Positions 1-10,458 of a DNA stretch of 64,000 nt are shown one piece after another (the stretch's first letter is position 1; each line of letters opens with the position of its first letter). Source of the DNA: Melampsora larici-populina 98AG31 (Eukaryota; Basidiomycota; Pucciniomycetes; Pucciniales; Melampsoraceae); NCBI RefSeq assembly GCF_000204055.1, contig NW_006768781.1, positions 825,940 to 889,939 on the forward strand, given 5' to 3'. Both the position numbers and the translations under genes were made by a program. The notes under the pieces were generated by a model. The model searched no databases. It was not told the DNA's origin and worked only from the letters and a program-made list of their open reading frames with translations.

Positions 1-195
1 CCATTGTTTTAGTTGTGGATGTAAAATGATCGCTGGTAACCCGGCCCTGTACTGTCTGGCCCTGCCTTCTTCAGTCGGACTCTCAGTCAGTGTACATATC
101 TGTCAATTGAAGATCTCCCAGGATCTCCGAGTCCCAAATGCATGAGCGCATAGATTTCAAATTCCTTCCAAACCTTTCATCTTATCATCCTCAAA

Positions 196-882
196 ATGTT
201 CTCATTCCTCGGTTTCAATTCTGCATCGACTTCGAATCAAACCAACGCATCAAGACCAAATACCGATTCAAATGAAGACCCACCAATGTTTCCAGCTCAG
301 AATTCGATTCAACGAGCTAGTTCTTCTAAACCTCGATTATCTACACCATCCTTTCAAATCTCTGAAGCTGAAGATGATGAAGATGAGAGTGATGAAGATT
401 TACCCGGTTCTTTTCAATTAAATCTTTCTGAAATAGATAGTTTACCTCCTCCTACCTCTACTGTTGTTAAACCTCCTGTATTACGTAAAAAAGTTAAGCT
501 TCAACCTGGTTTTAGTCAATTAGATTGGGCAAAGTTAAAATCAAGTGGAAAGAATTTAAGGGTTAGTCAATTATTTTCAAAAGATCAAAATCATCTTGCT
601 AAATTAAGTTTTTTTTCGAATGATTAGGGAGATGGAATCTTTTCTATTCGTAGGATCAGTAGAGATGAACTTGCAAAACATAATAAAAAAGATGATGCAT
701 GGTCAAGTTTTCATGGAAAAGTTTATAACATTACACCTTATTTGAATTATCATCCCGGAGGTGTGCCTGAATTAATGAGAGTAGCAGGTAAAGATGGAAC
801 CGAATTGTTTATGAAAACTCATGCTTGGATTAATGCGGATGGAATGATGGATTGTTGTTTGATTGGATTTTTAGTCAATTGA
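196..882 (+). CDS. Cytochrome b5-like heme-binding protein (IRC21 / CYB5R4 N-terminal type), 2 exons
   Basis: Two exons, 196..561 and 628..882, joined across a 66-nt GT-AG intron in phase 0, give 206 aa. The first 100 or so residues are low-complexity with an acidic stretch (SEAEDDEDESDEDL). Then comes QLDWAKLKSSGKNLR, a lead-in that resembles the segment before the b5 domain of CYB5R4 and yeast Irc21. The C-terminal 80 residues are a cytochrome b5 fold with both axial heme ligands visible: His in YHPGG and His in KTHAWIN. No transmembrane anchor or signal peptide is seen, so a soluble electron-transfer protein is inferred. Reading past the donor at 562 without splicing gives a false stop in ...FFSND at about 627. 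The family assignment is secure; the partner and pathway are not known from the sequence. Confidence 0.88.
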
Positions 883-1760
883 GGTCTTCGATGTTCGTTT
901 TGTTTCGTGGGCCTTTTAAAGTCTTTATTGGTTTCGTTCTGTAGCTCAATTTACCCTTTATTGGACCTTTTTCCACTTTATACAAGCTTGTAACGTCAGA
1001 TTAAACAGCATTCGATTTTGTTCATTGTAAATAATCACATTTACATCTGGATTGCCAGACATTCGTTCATTGCTTATCTCCCTGGTCGTCTTCTCACGAA
1101 CGTCGCGCTTTAATGATGGAATAGAATTACAATGAAGACTCATTCCTTGATCTGGAAACTACTCAAGTCATATGCAAGTGTCAGCAACGCAGGTCCACAA
1201 TGTGAATACCTGCAAATGACGCGGGAACATCATAATGTTATTGAATTTCTGGCAAGTCGCAAGTACCAGTGCCACGCTACCTTGCCAGTTGGAGGTCATA
1301 ATATATGAGGTCTGGCTCTTAGTCTCCGACAGATCAATGGGCTAACCGGATTTTGAAATCTATCCAAGACGACATCTATATAATTAGCTTGCGCAAGTTG
1401 TCAATTCCTTTCTGCCACGGAGCGGGTAACTGAAGCGACGGCTGATTAGCCTCAGGCGCCATGCCACCATTAAGATGGTTTTCGAAAACCGTGGGCCTGG
1501 GATGCCTCATGGTTTTGCAACTTCAATAACTGTAGAGCGCTATAAAATCACGGCTCTTGTTCCCTCAGTCATCTTTTCTCTTCATCTTCTACATCGTCTT
1601 CATAGCCCACTGTTTTATACTATATATTTTTTTAACAACTACACTTTGATTGTATCATAAGTTCTCCTATTGAATATATCCATTGCCGCTCACCAATCCA
1701 CCTTTTTTGTCAATAAATTTAGTTTGAATCTTTTATCAGCCCATTTATCTTTTTATCAAC
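883..1760. other. Intergenic region, no gene seen
   Basis: Short frames on both strands have no recognisable motifs or credible splice partners. The last 100 bases or so are T-rich and probably form the promoter and leader of the repeat-precursor gene that starts at 1761. Confidence 0.5.
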
Positions 1761-2895
1761 ATGCGTTTTTCAATGACTTTCAGTTTTTTTATTTTGGCTA
1801 TCGGATTGAGCGTGAGTCAACAGGTCGTCAACGCACCTGGGCACAGCACCTTGTCCATGTAAGTCCACTTCGAAGTTCTTGCATTTCATATCAAGAACAC
1901 GCCTGACTTTCTCTACCTCCGGGATCAGGCGCCAAACCAAACCTAATGACGCAGAATACAAGTAAGATTCAATAATCCACAAAGTTTTCAAAGCTGTTGC
2001 ATACAGCAATCCAGGACTTACCACTTGATTTTTGGTGATTTTAGCCTGGTACGCCGTGAAAGCCCTCCTCAAACTGTTCCCAATGGAAAGACGACGACCC
2101 CTCCCCCTCCAGCGCCTTCGCAGTCCTCCAGGGCTCGTCGTCGTGCTGACATCGCAAACGACTACCCGTAAGTATCACTACCATTCTTTGCAAATATCCT
2201 NNNNNNNNNNNNNNNNNNNNNNNNNNNNNNNNNNNNNNNNNNNNNNNNNNNNNNNNNNNNNNNNNNNNNNNNNNNNNNNNNNNNNNNNNNNNNNNNNNNN
2301 CCTTTTCCCGCAGCTGGTTCCGGTCAAAAGAAGACACATCAACGTCGTGCTGACATCACAAACGACAGCCCGTAAGTATCACTACCATTCTTTGCAAATG
2401 TCCTCATCCATTTATTAGCTTCGCGGTCTAACGATCATTGCCCTTGTAGCCTGCTACGCCGCCAAGGTGCTGTTCAACGTGAAAGCGGTGCTACACCTTT
2501 TCCCGCAGCTGGTTCCGGTCAAAAGAAGACACATGCACGTCGTGCTGACATCACAAACGACAGCCCGTAAGCATCACTACCATTCTTTGCAAATATCCTC
2601 ATCCATTTATTGGCTTCGCGGTCTAACGATCATTGCCCTTGTAGCCTGCTACGCCGCCAAGGTGCTGTTCAACGTGAAAGCGGTGCTACACCTTTTCCCG
2701 CAGCTGGTTCCGGTCAAAAGAAGACACATGCACGTCGTGCTGACATTACAAACGACAGCCCGTAAGATCCAGTTTCATTATCTGCAAAAAAAACATCCTC
2801 GTCTCCATAATCCAGCAGTCTAACTATTGAGGCGCATTTTAATTATCAGATTTGGACGTCGCACGGATGCCACCCCAACGACCTTTTCTCCATGA
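1761..2895 (+). CDS. Secreted tandem-repeat peptide precursor with Kex2-type dibasic sites (one repeat per exon)
   Basis: Rebuilt from exons 1761..1858, 2045..2167, an exon partly lost in the N gap (visible 2301..2371), 2450..2566, 2645..2761 and 2850..2895. Every junction is phase 2 and has GT-AG ends. The N-terminus (MRFSMTFSFFILAIGLSVSQ) is a classic signal peptide. Each middle exon encodes 39 aa containing ADITNDSPLLRR followed by QGAVQRESGATPFPAAG and QKKTHARR. The first unit is diverged (ESPPQTVP..., ADIANDYP) and the tail is FGRRTDATPTTFSP then stop. Repeated LLRR, LVRR, ARR and FGRR are candidate Kex2 cleavage sites. Cleavage would release an ADITNDSPLL-like decapeptide and a longer linker peptide from each unit. 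This matches the general design of fungal Kex2-processed repeat proteins (pheromone, repellent and RiPP precursors). The function of the peptides is unknown. Copy number is uncertain because the gap lies inside the array. Confidence 0.8.
2201..2300. other. Assembly gap (100 N) inside the repeat array
   Basis: There are exactly 100 Ns, probably a placeholder of unknown true size. The gap removes the acceptor and start of one repeat exon, and possibly more units. Confidence 0.95.
2301..2849 (+). repeat. 195-bp exon-intron tandem repeat
   Basis: The unit is a 117-bp exon plus a 78-bp intron. Full units start at 2450 and 2645, and a partial unit starts after the N gap. Between the units at 2450 and 2645 I see one synonymous change in the exon. 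The introns 2372..2449 and 2567..2644 differ at only about three positions, so the duplication or conversion is recent. The last intron (2762..2849) is diverged. Confidence 0.9.
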
Positions 2896-4416
2896 AGTAG
2901 AATGTAACACCGTCCACTCCGACAAGGGAGGCAAGTTCAGTCCTCGTGATGCAGTTACTTTTGAGCACACGTAAACAAGTGATGTATCATTCGAGTTATA
3001 TGACCTTCTTCCATGAGACAACTTATGAGATGTATATACAGAAGATGTAAAAGTTGCTATCGAGTAGTGCCTTTTTGTCTCTTTTTTTGTTCTCAAATTT
3101 GTTCTCGCTTCTTAGATGAACTCTTGAAAAGCTGTCCTCTTGTTGTGTACATAGTATAGATCTTGAAAATGCATTCTCACCGTCATTATCTTCACTTTCA
3201 AAATATAGGTGCAGTGAGCAGAGTATCAATTTATCAATCTTACAATACTCTGGAAGGGGGCAGTCGATTTCTCACACGTGTATTTCCCTTTACCACTGAC
3301 CCTGTGCCACTTGTAAGCCAGGCTCGGCAATGGACTTGCATGCCGAGTTCGTATCTTGGTATAACTGACAGTGACACTCAGGATTCAGTTATCCTACATA
3401 GTCATGATCTTGAGTCACTTTATATAATTCAGATCATCAAAGCTTCACAATGCATATATACAATGTACAGCATGCCTATGTGGCAATGAATAACATCCTA
3501 TCAAAGCAAGTGATCCAAATAACGAATTTTACAAGCAGCTGTCCCGGCTGGGTGCCATCAAAGTAAAAAAAAATCATCTGCAAGTACAATTTGAGAAAGT
3601 TGATCCAAGGAAAAATCACCTGATCCAACGAGAGAGAGAGAAAACCCCTTGAAATGAGAAGATAAGGATCCTGAATCAGGTCATCGCTGTCCCAAGAAGT
3701 CCAGGTGATGTTTATTTCTTTCGGGTATAGGAGTTAAGGTAACAAAGCCTTTTGAAATTGTAACCAAAAGGGATCAAAGTAATGTATCCTTGAAACACTT
3801 TTTTTTTCGTAAGACGAACCTGAGAGGTATTGATGGATCTCGTATATTCAAGCTCGTTTTAAACAAATCCACTTTTACTCAAATCGTATACAATTGTATT
3901 ATTCTTTCAGGATCATCATGCTGTGGGATCCTTTGTCTTTTGCCACGGTCAGATCTTCATAGGCTTTCCACATCCTCTGGAACCTTTTTTGATGGGGTCA
4001 AAAAGGTTTAAGGGATTTTATGATACCATTTTTGATCCCTTTTAGTTTCGTGAGTCTCAATGATGTCATTCTTGATCAATTCCTTTACAAAAAGTGGATT
4101 ATTTTTCTTCGATTTTTTTTTTGATCTTCAATCCTTGAGCAATTCCACGTCGTATATAGTGTGATATCTGAAAGAATCGGTTCCTTTACTTCGAATTTGC
4201 CTCTTTTATAAATCGTAGAATCGATTTTCTCTTGTTCATTTCTTTTTCTTTTTTCACAATCCCTTCATCACGAATCAAACCTAGTGACTTACTTTTCATC
4301 AATTCTAGTTTACACATCACTTCTTTACTACCAATTTTGACTTTTAAGATTGATTGATTTTTTCAAATTCTACTTCCCCTTACCAAACCAAAAAACCCAT
4401 TACTCTCTGACCAAAC
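2896..4416. other. Intergenic region, no gene seen
   Basis: AT-rich DNA with only short frames. The frame 3163..3489 has no signal peptide, conserved motif or splice partner. The 250 bases before 4417 are pyrimidine-rich and probably are the promoter and leader of the cutinase gene. Confidence 0.45.
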
Positions 4417-5457
4417 ATGTTCAACATAAACAAATCAATTTTGTTTCAATTATCAATTTACACAAGTTTTTTAATTGGAGTTTTATCAGCATTACCATCA
4501 AATGAAATAAAATTAGAAAAAAGAACGCCAGGAATGATGCCTAATTTTTTAGGTATCGAAGGAGGTAATGGAGTAGGAGGCGAAAAAAGAGGTAGTGCAG
4601 GACACGGAGAAAGTTGTAAGAAGTATAAAATCATAAGGTAAGTCCTACAAATCCAATCTCCTCCTCCCCCCAAAAAAACTTTGACTGAAATTTCACTTTG
4701 ATTTAAATAGTGCAAGAGGTACAGGAGAATCACAAGGAGGAGGTTATTTAGGTTATTCTGGAACGATTTCAGGTATCTTGAAAGCTGTACCAAACGGAGG
4801 AAATTATGAAGTGAAATATCCAGCTACAGCTGATTATCTTGATGGACCGATTCAAGGATCAAATGATGCATTGAAATACATCTTAGAACAAAAGAAATTA
4901 TGTCCAAAACAAGTTTATGTACTGATTGGTTATTCTGAAGGTGTAAGTCATCAAAGAAATCAATGCTTTTTTTTCTTTTCTTAACCACATTTTACTTACC
5001 AATTATGTTTTGTTTGTTTTTGTTCTTGGGAATTATTTGTAGGCAATGGTAATGACTCAATTAGCTAACAAACCTAATTTTCCTGGTTCTTCAATTGTTG
5101 CAATAGCTTTTTATGGTAATCCATACTTCAAAGGAGGTGCACCACAAAACGCATGTTCAGCCGTACATCAAATCTCTCTTTCTCTCTCAAATCTCTCTTC
5201 TTCAAAAAGCTAAAGTTAACTCGCTTTTTTGTATTTGGTTTTTTTCTTTGTAGAAAACTGGATCTGGTGTAGCATCAGCCACTGGGATTTCATTACCATC
5301 AAAATTTTCAAAAATCACATTTGATTGTTGTCAAATTGGTGATATGATTTGTCAAACTTCTGGTACAATCGTTGCACATTTAACTTACACTGCTTCTGAA
5401 AGTGAAAAATCGGCTGTTAAGTTTGTTGTTGGAAAATTACAATCATTACCTCGTTGA
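4417..5457 (+). CDS. Secreted cutinase-family (CE5) serine esterase
   Basis: Four exons (4417..4637, 4711..4942, 5043..5162, 5254..5457) give 258 aa with consistent phases. The N-terminus is a signal peptide ending near LSALPS. It is followed by a short propeptide-like stretch with LEKR and GEKR dibasic sites and then ESCKKYKIISARGTGE, the usual start of the cutinase fold. The nucleophile elbow is GYSEGA (Ser about 151), where most family members have GYSQG. Asp in CCQIGDMIC and His in VAHLTY complete the triad, and paired cysteines are conserved. The enzyme would hydrolyse ester bonds in plant cutin or acetylated polysaccharides outside the cell. Cutinase and acetylxylan esterase cannot be told apart by eye. 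Confidence 0.9.
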
Positions 5458-6189
5458 TTGATTAACTGTGGTAAGTGTTTTCTTGAATTATTTTGTTCTT
5501 GCTTGTTATTGAATGTCTTGAGCCTTTCATACGACTTATTTGATTTTTTTTCTTGCATTTGTGGTCTTCAAGATAGTTTCTCGTTTTTTTCTTTTGAGTA
5601 TGTAGATTTGTAGACTTGGTTCTTTGTGCAATATTGGACAGCAGGACGCAGAATCATAGAAAGAAATAGTGTCAGGAATTTTGTAATTCTAGTGTTCATA
5701 TGTTTGTAAATCACACACACTGATCCTCCGGTCCAGAAAACAAAGCATACTTTTTGTTTCATACACACTTGATGATATGTTCTGATGTGCTGTGCATGTT
5801 GATATACAACAGCAACACGAATCAATGGTTGATCAAACCAAGTCAAAACACTCAACATCCTATAGACATAGTACTAGCAGCTATATGGAACTAGTCGGCT
5901 TTTTGTGTTTGGTAGGTAACCAAAGCCTTGAAAGTTACTTGGCAGATTGAGTGAGGTTGATCATTTGAATTACTTTGGCTTCGTTGATGTGCTGAGCTGT
6001 GGAGAGAGAGTTCGAGCGAGGCATGCAGTGTAGATAATACAGTTTGATTAACTTTTTTTGATTTTTCAGTTTTTCTTGATTTGGCTTGATTACCGAATTT
6101 GGAATTTTAAACCTTTCTCTTTACTTTTTCATTATTAACCTCATCATCAATCTCAACTTATCAACCTCAACAACTTTCAAGCTCTCATC
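5458..6189. other. Intergenic region, no gene seen
   Basis: Contains the 3' region of the cutinase gene and a pyrimidine-rich leader before 6190. The antisense frame 5568..5858 has no recognisable features. Confidence 0.5.
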
Positions 6190-7286
6190 ATGCCTGGTGT
6201 TAATCGTACTCATGGGTTTTACGTTTTAGTCATGGTCATCGGATGGTCAGTTTTTCATATTCTAAACCTACCAACTCACTAAAATCATCATTAATATCTT
6301 TTTAAAAATTCATCAGGGTATTACCTCCAGTGGCTGTTTTACTCAGATTCGGTTTTGGATTTGACTTTTTTTTAAACATCTTACTTACCATTGCTGGTTA
6401 CATACCTGGGTTTGTCTTTTTGTTCTGAAAACAAAAGTATCCTTTAAATCTTGATTTTTTAATTTCCGTTTTTTTTCTTTCACACTTCTTTTTTTAGTCA
6501 TGGTCACAACTTGTAAGTTTATACTTCTCATGTTTCACAATTTCACCAATTGATCTCTTTCTTTAGGGATTTACTAAATCATCCTTTCTGTCTCTTTACA
6601 CAGTTATCTTCAAAACATACGTAATAATACGAATCGTAAACGAACACCAGCATGGGCTACCAAAGCAGGTTTAATCAAAGATCCCGGAGTCAAACGAAAA
6701 CAAAAAACCCAATGGGCCAATCGATATGACGAAAGAACGCCCACAAGAGCCGATGGATATCAAGACGAAGATCAACCCGTTCATCATTCTAATTCATCAT
6801 CATCTCTTTCTAATCAAACTCAATCACTAGAAGCAAGAGATTTAGATCGAGAACCTTCTGGATCTGGACATCATCATTCACTTAGAAGATCTTCGACTGA
6901 CCTTGAACCTAGACGTCGTGTTTCTAGAGAATCGTTTTATTCTAATTCAAATAATACAGATGATTTAACAAATCGGAACCATACATCTCATTCTAGTAGA
7001 CCTTTACATCGGTCTTTGAGTTCTAGAATTATGAGAGGACTAGGTGGAAACAAATCGCCTAAGAAAGATAGGTAAGTCATCCCTCTTTGAAATAACGTGC
7101 TTATAATAATTTGTTGACTTCAATTCTTTGGGCTGTGTTTTTCTTAGGTTTCATTTGTCGAGAGAAGCAAGGGATGAATGGAATAATTCAGCAGGATCTA
7201 GAGTTAGCGCTTATGGCGATGAAGCTCATCATCCAGTTCGTCGTACAGCTACTGTTGGTGGTGACGGATTAGATCATACTTTTTAA
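6190..7286 (+). CDS. PMP3 / UPF0057-family small membrane protein with long C-terminal tail
   Basis: Five exons (6190..6245, 6317..6409, 6498..6512, 6604..7071, 7148..7286) give 256 aa. Exon 3 is a 15-nt microexon that completes PGHGHNFYLQNI. Residues 1-55 hold two hydrophobic segments. The second begins VLPPVAVLLRFGFG, followed by FFLNILLTIAGYIPGHGH, matching the PMP3/Sna proteolipid family. The remaining 200 residues or so are polar and disordered, rich in Ser, Arg and His, unlike the short tail of yeast Pmp3. Family members sit in the plasma membrane or endosomes and affect membrane potential, ion tolerance or vacuolar sorting. The tail may carry sorting or phosphorylation signals, which is inference. 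Confidence 0.88.
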
Positions 7287-7648
7287 ACCCGATGGATCTG
7301 TACGTCACTCTTTTATATCTTTTTAATTTTCTTGCTTCTGTGATGATTCATTTATCGCGTGTTAGTTTTAGATTCTGACTCTGAATGCTTCCTTGCTCAA
7401 ATAGATCTCTTCATCTTTTTAGTCTAACATACTTCCCAATCTTTAACGATCAGAAAGAAAAACGAATGATCCGAAAAACACATAAACCCAAGACACAGGC
7501 TTGTAGTTGAACCCCTCTATCTTTCACTTTGATACCAATCATCTACCCCTTCTCCCCTCTCTCTCTCTTCCATCATCTTGTTCAAAATCCCTTACATCCA
7601 TCTTTGCTTTACGATCAGTTATCTTCTCCTTCATATCTCCTAAGTATT

Positions 7649-7670
7649 TGTGTGTGTGTGTGTGTGTGTG
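7649..7670. repeat. (TG)11 microsatellite
   Basis: An uninterrupted TG dinucleotide run downstream of the PMP3-family gene, probably in or near its 3' region. Confidence 0.95.
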
Positions 7671-7983
7671 TTGTGTGTACTAATACAAAACCTGATGGGT
7701 TATGTTATGTTTTAACGATCTTTCAGTTCTTTGTTGGACTTGACTTTATGTTTTGTTTTGTTCTCTATGTTTATAGTATTGTGTATAAGTCTTCCTTTTT
7801 TTTTGTACGATTATTTACATTATATAGCTTGTGATTCTAAAGAAAATTAAAAAAAACAAGACTCAAATTTCAATTCTTATTATCCTCATCTTCCTTTTGT
7901 CTTGGAGTGTCTGAGTTTTGAAAATTAAGTATCATTGGAGTGAAAGAAGTTTCAGGATGACAGTGACAAGAGCCAAAAAGATA

Positions 7984-8065
7984 TGACCCGAACGTGACTT
8001 GAACACGCAGCCTTCCGATGGAGCCATTTCTGGAGTCGGACGCGCTACCATTGCGCCATCAAGTC
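7984..8065 (-). tRNA. tRNA-Trp (CCA) with a 10-nt intron
   Basis: Read on the minus strand, the acceptor stem GACTTGA pairs with TCGGGTC and is followed by discriminator A. The D stem is GCGC/GCGC and the anticodon stem TCCGA/TCGGA encloses loop CTCCAGA with anticodon CCA. The T stem GCGTG/CACGT encloses TTCAAGT. About ten extra bases (AAATGGCTCC) sit after position 37. Their TGG can pair with the anticodon CCA, as usual for eukaryotic tRNA introns. A second copy lies at 20813..20894. Confidence 0.95.
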
Positions 8066-8274
8066 TTGCTGTTGGGTCTTCCCATACAGCGTATATGATC
8101 CACGTGTTTACAAGAGGTCCTCATTGTATTTCAAAGATTATCAAACTGTATTGAGACAATGTGAAGAATATATTTATATAAGAAAAAGAATTATGTCTTT
8201 ATAGTTGTATGGGATTCCAGAAGATCAGGTAGGGACAACACCTGAAAGAAATGAAGAACATAACATATAATAGG

Positions 8275-8456
8275 GGTACACAAACATGAAAACCCGTCCT
8301 AAAAACCCATGGACAAAACCCATGACAGCCCGATTGTTTTTTGGGTTTTGTACAACGGGAAAGCGGAAAACCCATGGACAAAACCCAAAAAACAATCAGG
8401 TTGTCATGGGTTTTGTCCATGGGTTTTTAGGTCGGGTGTTCATGTTTGTGTACCCC
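8275..8456. mobile_element. Foldback MITE with TA target duplication (family A, copy 1)
   Basis: Terminal inverted repeats begin GGGGTACACAAACATGAA and extend inward through CCCATGGACAAAACCCATGACA-like sequence, so most of the 182 bp can fold on itself. It is flanked by TA on both sides (8273-8274 and 8457-8458), the duplication typical of Tc1/mariner-type elements. There is no coding capacity. A shorter relative is at 42841..42937. Confidence 0.85.
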
Positions 8457-10023
8457 TAATTTTACTTGTTATAAACTTGAGTTGAGTATAAATCAGAGAT
8501 ATCTTGTAGGAATAGAAATTAAAACAATACCAAAATGTTTAATTATACAGAGAATGAGTTGATGGAATGTATATGTGATTGAATAAAATCAAAGAATGTT
8601 ATAAGGTATATGTTTGGAAGAAAATATGATTTGGTTTGTATTTTATGTATGGATAGTTGTATTTTAAGAATGTTTTCAACCTGAACCCCATTCACAAGGG
8701 GAAAAATTAGAACCTCACATAGTATTAGAGGTGAGCATAGGAAGATTTCCCAAAACCTCCAAACATGTTTCATTTTTTTTCAGATTCTTTCAATTCACAA
8801 TCTTTATTGTGATGAGGTGCTCAGGCTATGATACTTATGTTTTGTGTGAGTTTTCCAAAGCATGCTCATCTACATCTTGGATGTGTATCCCTTTAGGATG
8901 AGTGAGTACTCAGGAATTGGCTAGCACACTGATTTCATCAGATTTGGTCACTTGACTGTGCAGGAAGCTGAGCATTAGAGGGCCTGTGATGACCTGAGCA
9001 GATGGGCTAGCCCTCCCTCAGACTTCTTGGCTAAGGGATAAAGCATGAGGAAATCCTAACTCCTCTTCTCAGACCATGTTGAGCATTTAATCAGAAAATG
9101 AGCTGGGAGCAAACAGGAGAAAACCGGTGAGAAGTTTGGAAACAAACAGGAAGAAAGCTTGGAGAAACCTCCAAACTTCTTATGCTCACCTCTATATGAG
9201 CTTCTATTTTTCCCCCTGCGACTATTATTGCTTGTGAATTTGGTTTTGGGAATTAATTTTTTTGCCTTCTTAGTATAAGAGAAAATGTGAGTGATTTTCA
9301 AAATTGATGGTGTGAGAATAGTGGTCACACATCTGCTTCTGATGAATCCATGTTATCATCTACAGCTAGATTCACTTCAGGTAACACTGTGTCTGTAATT
9401 GTACGACAATGCACACACAGAGGTGTGAGCAAACAATGAAAATGTTGTGAGCCTGTTCTGATTGAGAGCACTGTGCGCATACCCACACCTAGGGGCTGTG
9501 ATCATTGGATTTGGGACAAACGCTGGCCCTGCCGCTGCAGAACTTGGGTGATTACATAAATCACTTGGAGGGGACTGTACATGACTGAACACCCCTTTGA
9601 GAGGTGGAATTAGCACCAAAAAGTTTTGCTGATTGGCAGTTTGATCTTGCACATAAGGTCCAACTTGACCTTTCTTCAATTTTCAGGTTTGCTCAACCAT
9701 TGATCTTTTCTCACCCTATTGTATACATATGTTGATTGTTGTATGATTTCAATTGATCAATGATTGTGATTGAGCTATTGAAGTTGCCAAGGGTATTCTA
9801 CCAAACCCCCAAAACAAAGTTGTGGGAGAATCCAATCCCATATTTTGCCAGCTGTCTAGTTGGATGGCCTGTCTCATGTCAGAGTGGTGATTACCATTGT
9901 GATAATATTGAAGATTTCCTTGAACTCAATCTTGTATGTATATCTAAACATTTTTGAGTCATCATAACTTGCTGACTAGCTGGTACCATCTTTCTCAGTT
10001 GCCAAAAATGTGGCCAAATCCAT
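8457..10023. other. Intergenic, repeat-like, no intact gene
   Basis: Only short frames on both strands. The downstream part may include the decayed 5' portion of the transposase recognised at 10024..10458, but I see no clear motifs before that point. Confidence 0.4.
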
Positions 10024-10458
10024 ATTTTGTTCTGACCATTATCAATGCTTGTTTTCATCACAGAGGTTGAATTTAGGAGCTGTGTGAAGAATGTGGAATA
10101 TACTTGATCTATATACCTTCCACCTTACTCACCAGGAGACAATCCCATTGAGAAAGAATTCAGTGCTTTGTTGGCTTATTTTCATCACACTCAATTCTTG
10201 TAAAGTTTGATCCCAGAAGAAACAATACATGATATTGAAAAAGCTGTTCACTTGAGATTACTTCATCCAGTACAAGTTTTATAGAGTGTTATACAAATGA
10301 ACTGTTATCCTATTGCATCAGAAGTAGAGACAAGAAACACAGCTGAGGAAGCAATGGATTTGATTGAATTTTTATATCAAAAGATGGAAAAAGGAAACCC
10401 TCAGCCTATTGAAATTGAGGTAGAAACACAGAACAGATTAAGAAGCAATCTGATTTGA
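10024..10458 (+). pseudogene. Decayed IS630/Tc1-mariner-type DDE transposase (C-terminal part)
   Basis: Translation in shifting frames recovers a catalytic-domain signature. First VLTIINACFHH (degenerate from the usual D-N-A-x-x-H segment), then ELCEECGIYLIY, then YLPPYSPGDNPIEKEFSALL with a frame change. LPPYSPxxNPIE and the following FSAL are hallmarks of the DDE_3 superfamily. Several stops and at least one frameshift interrupt it, and the downstream frame ends at TGA near 10458. An active relative elsewhere could mobilise the TA-flanked MITEs in this window, which is inference. Confidence 0.7.

Noticed and set aside
196..627. Cytochrome b5-like gene as a single exon ending at 627
   Set aside because: The last 22 codons are intron. 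Splicing 561 to 628 restores the conserved heme-binding domain.
2301..2761. The 195-bp repeats as a CRISPR-like or satellite array
   Set aside because: The repeats are coding exons plus introns in one gene, and the genome is eukaryotic.
2032..2823. Open frames through the repeat array in other frames
   Set aside because: They read through introns and the N gap. The phase-2 spliced frame with signal peptide and dibasic sites explains the region better.
1761..2895. Ustiloxin-type (dikaritin) RiPP precursor
   Set aside because: The precursor layout fits, but only the first unit's peptide has a Tyr, and no UstY-type or tyrosinase gene is visible nearby. Kept as a general Kex2-processed repeat protein.
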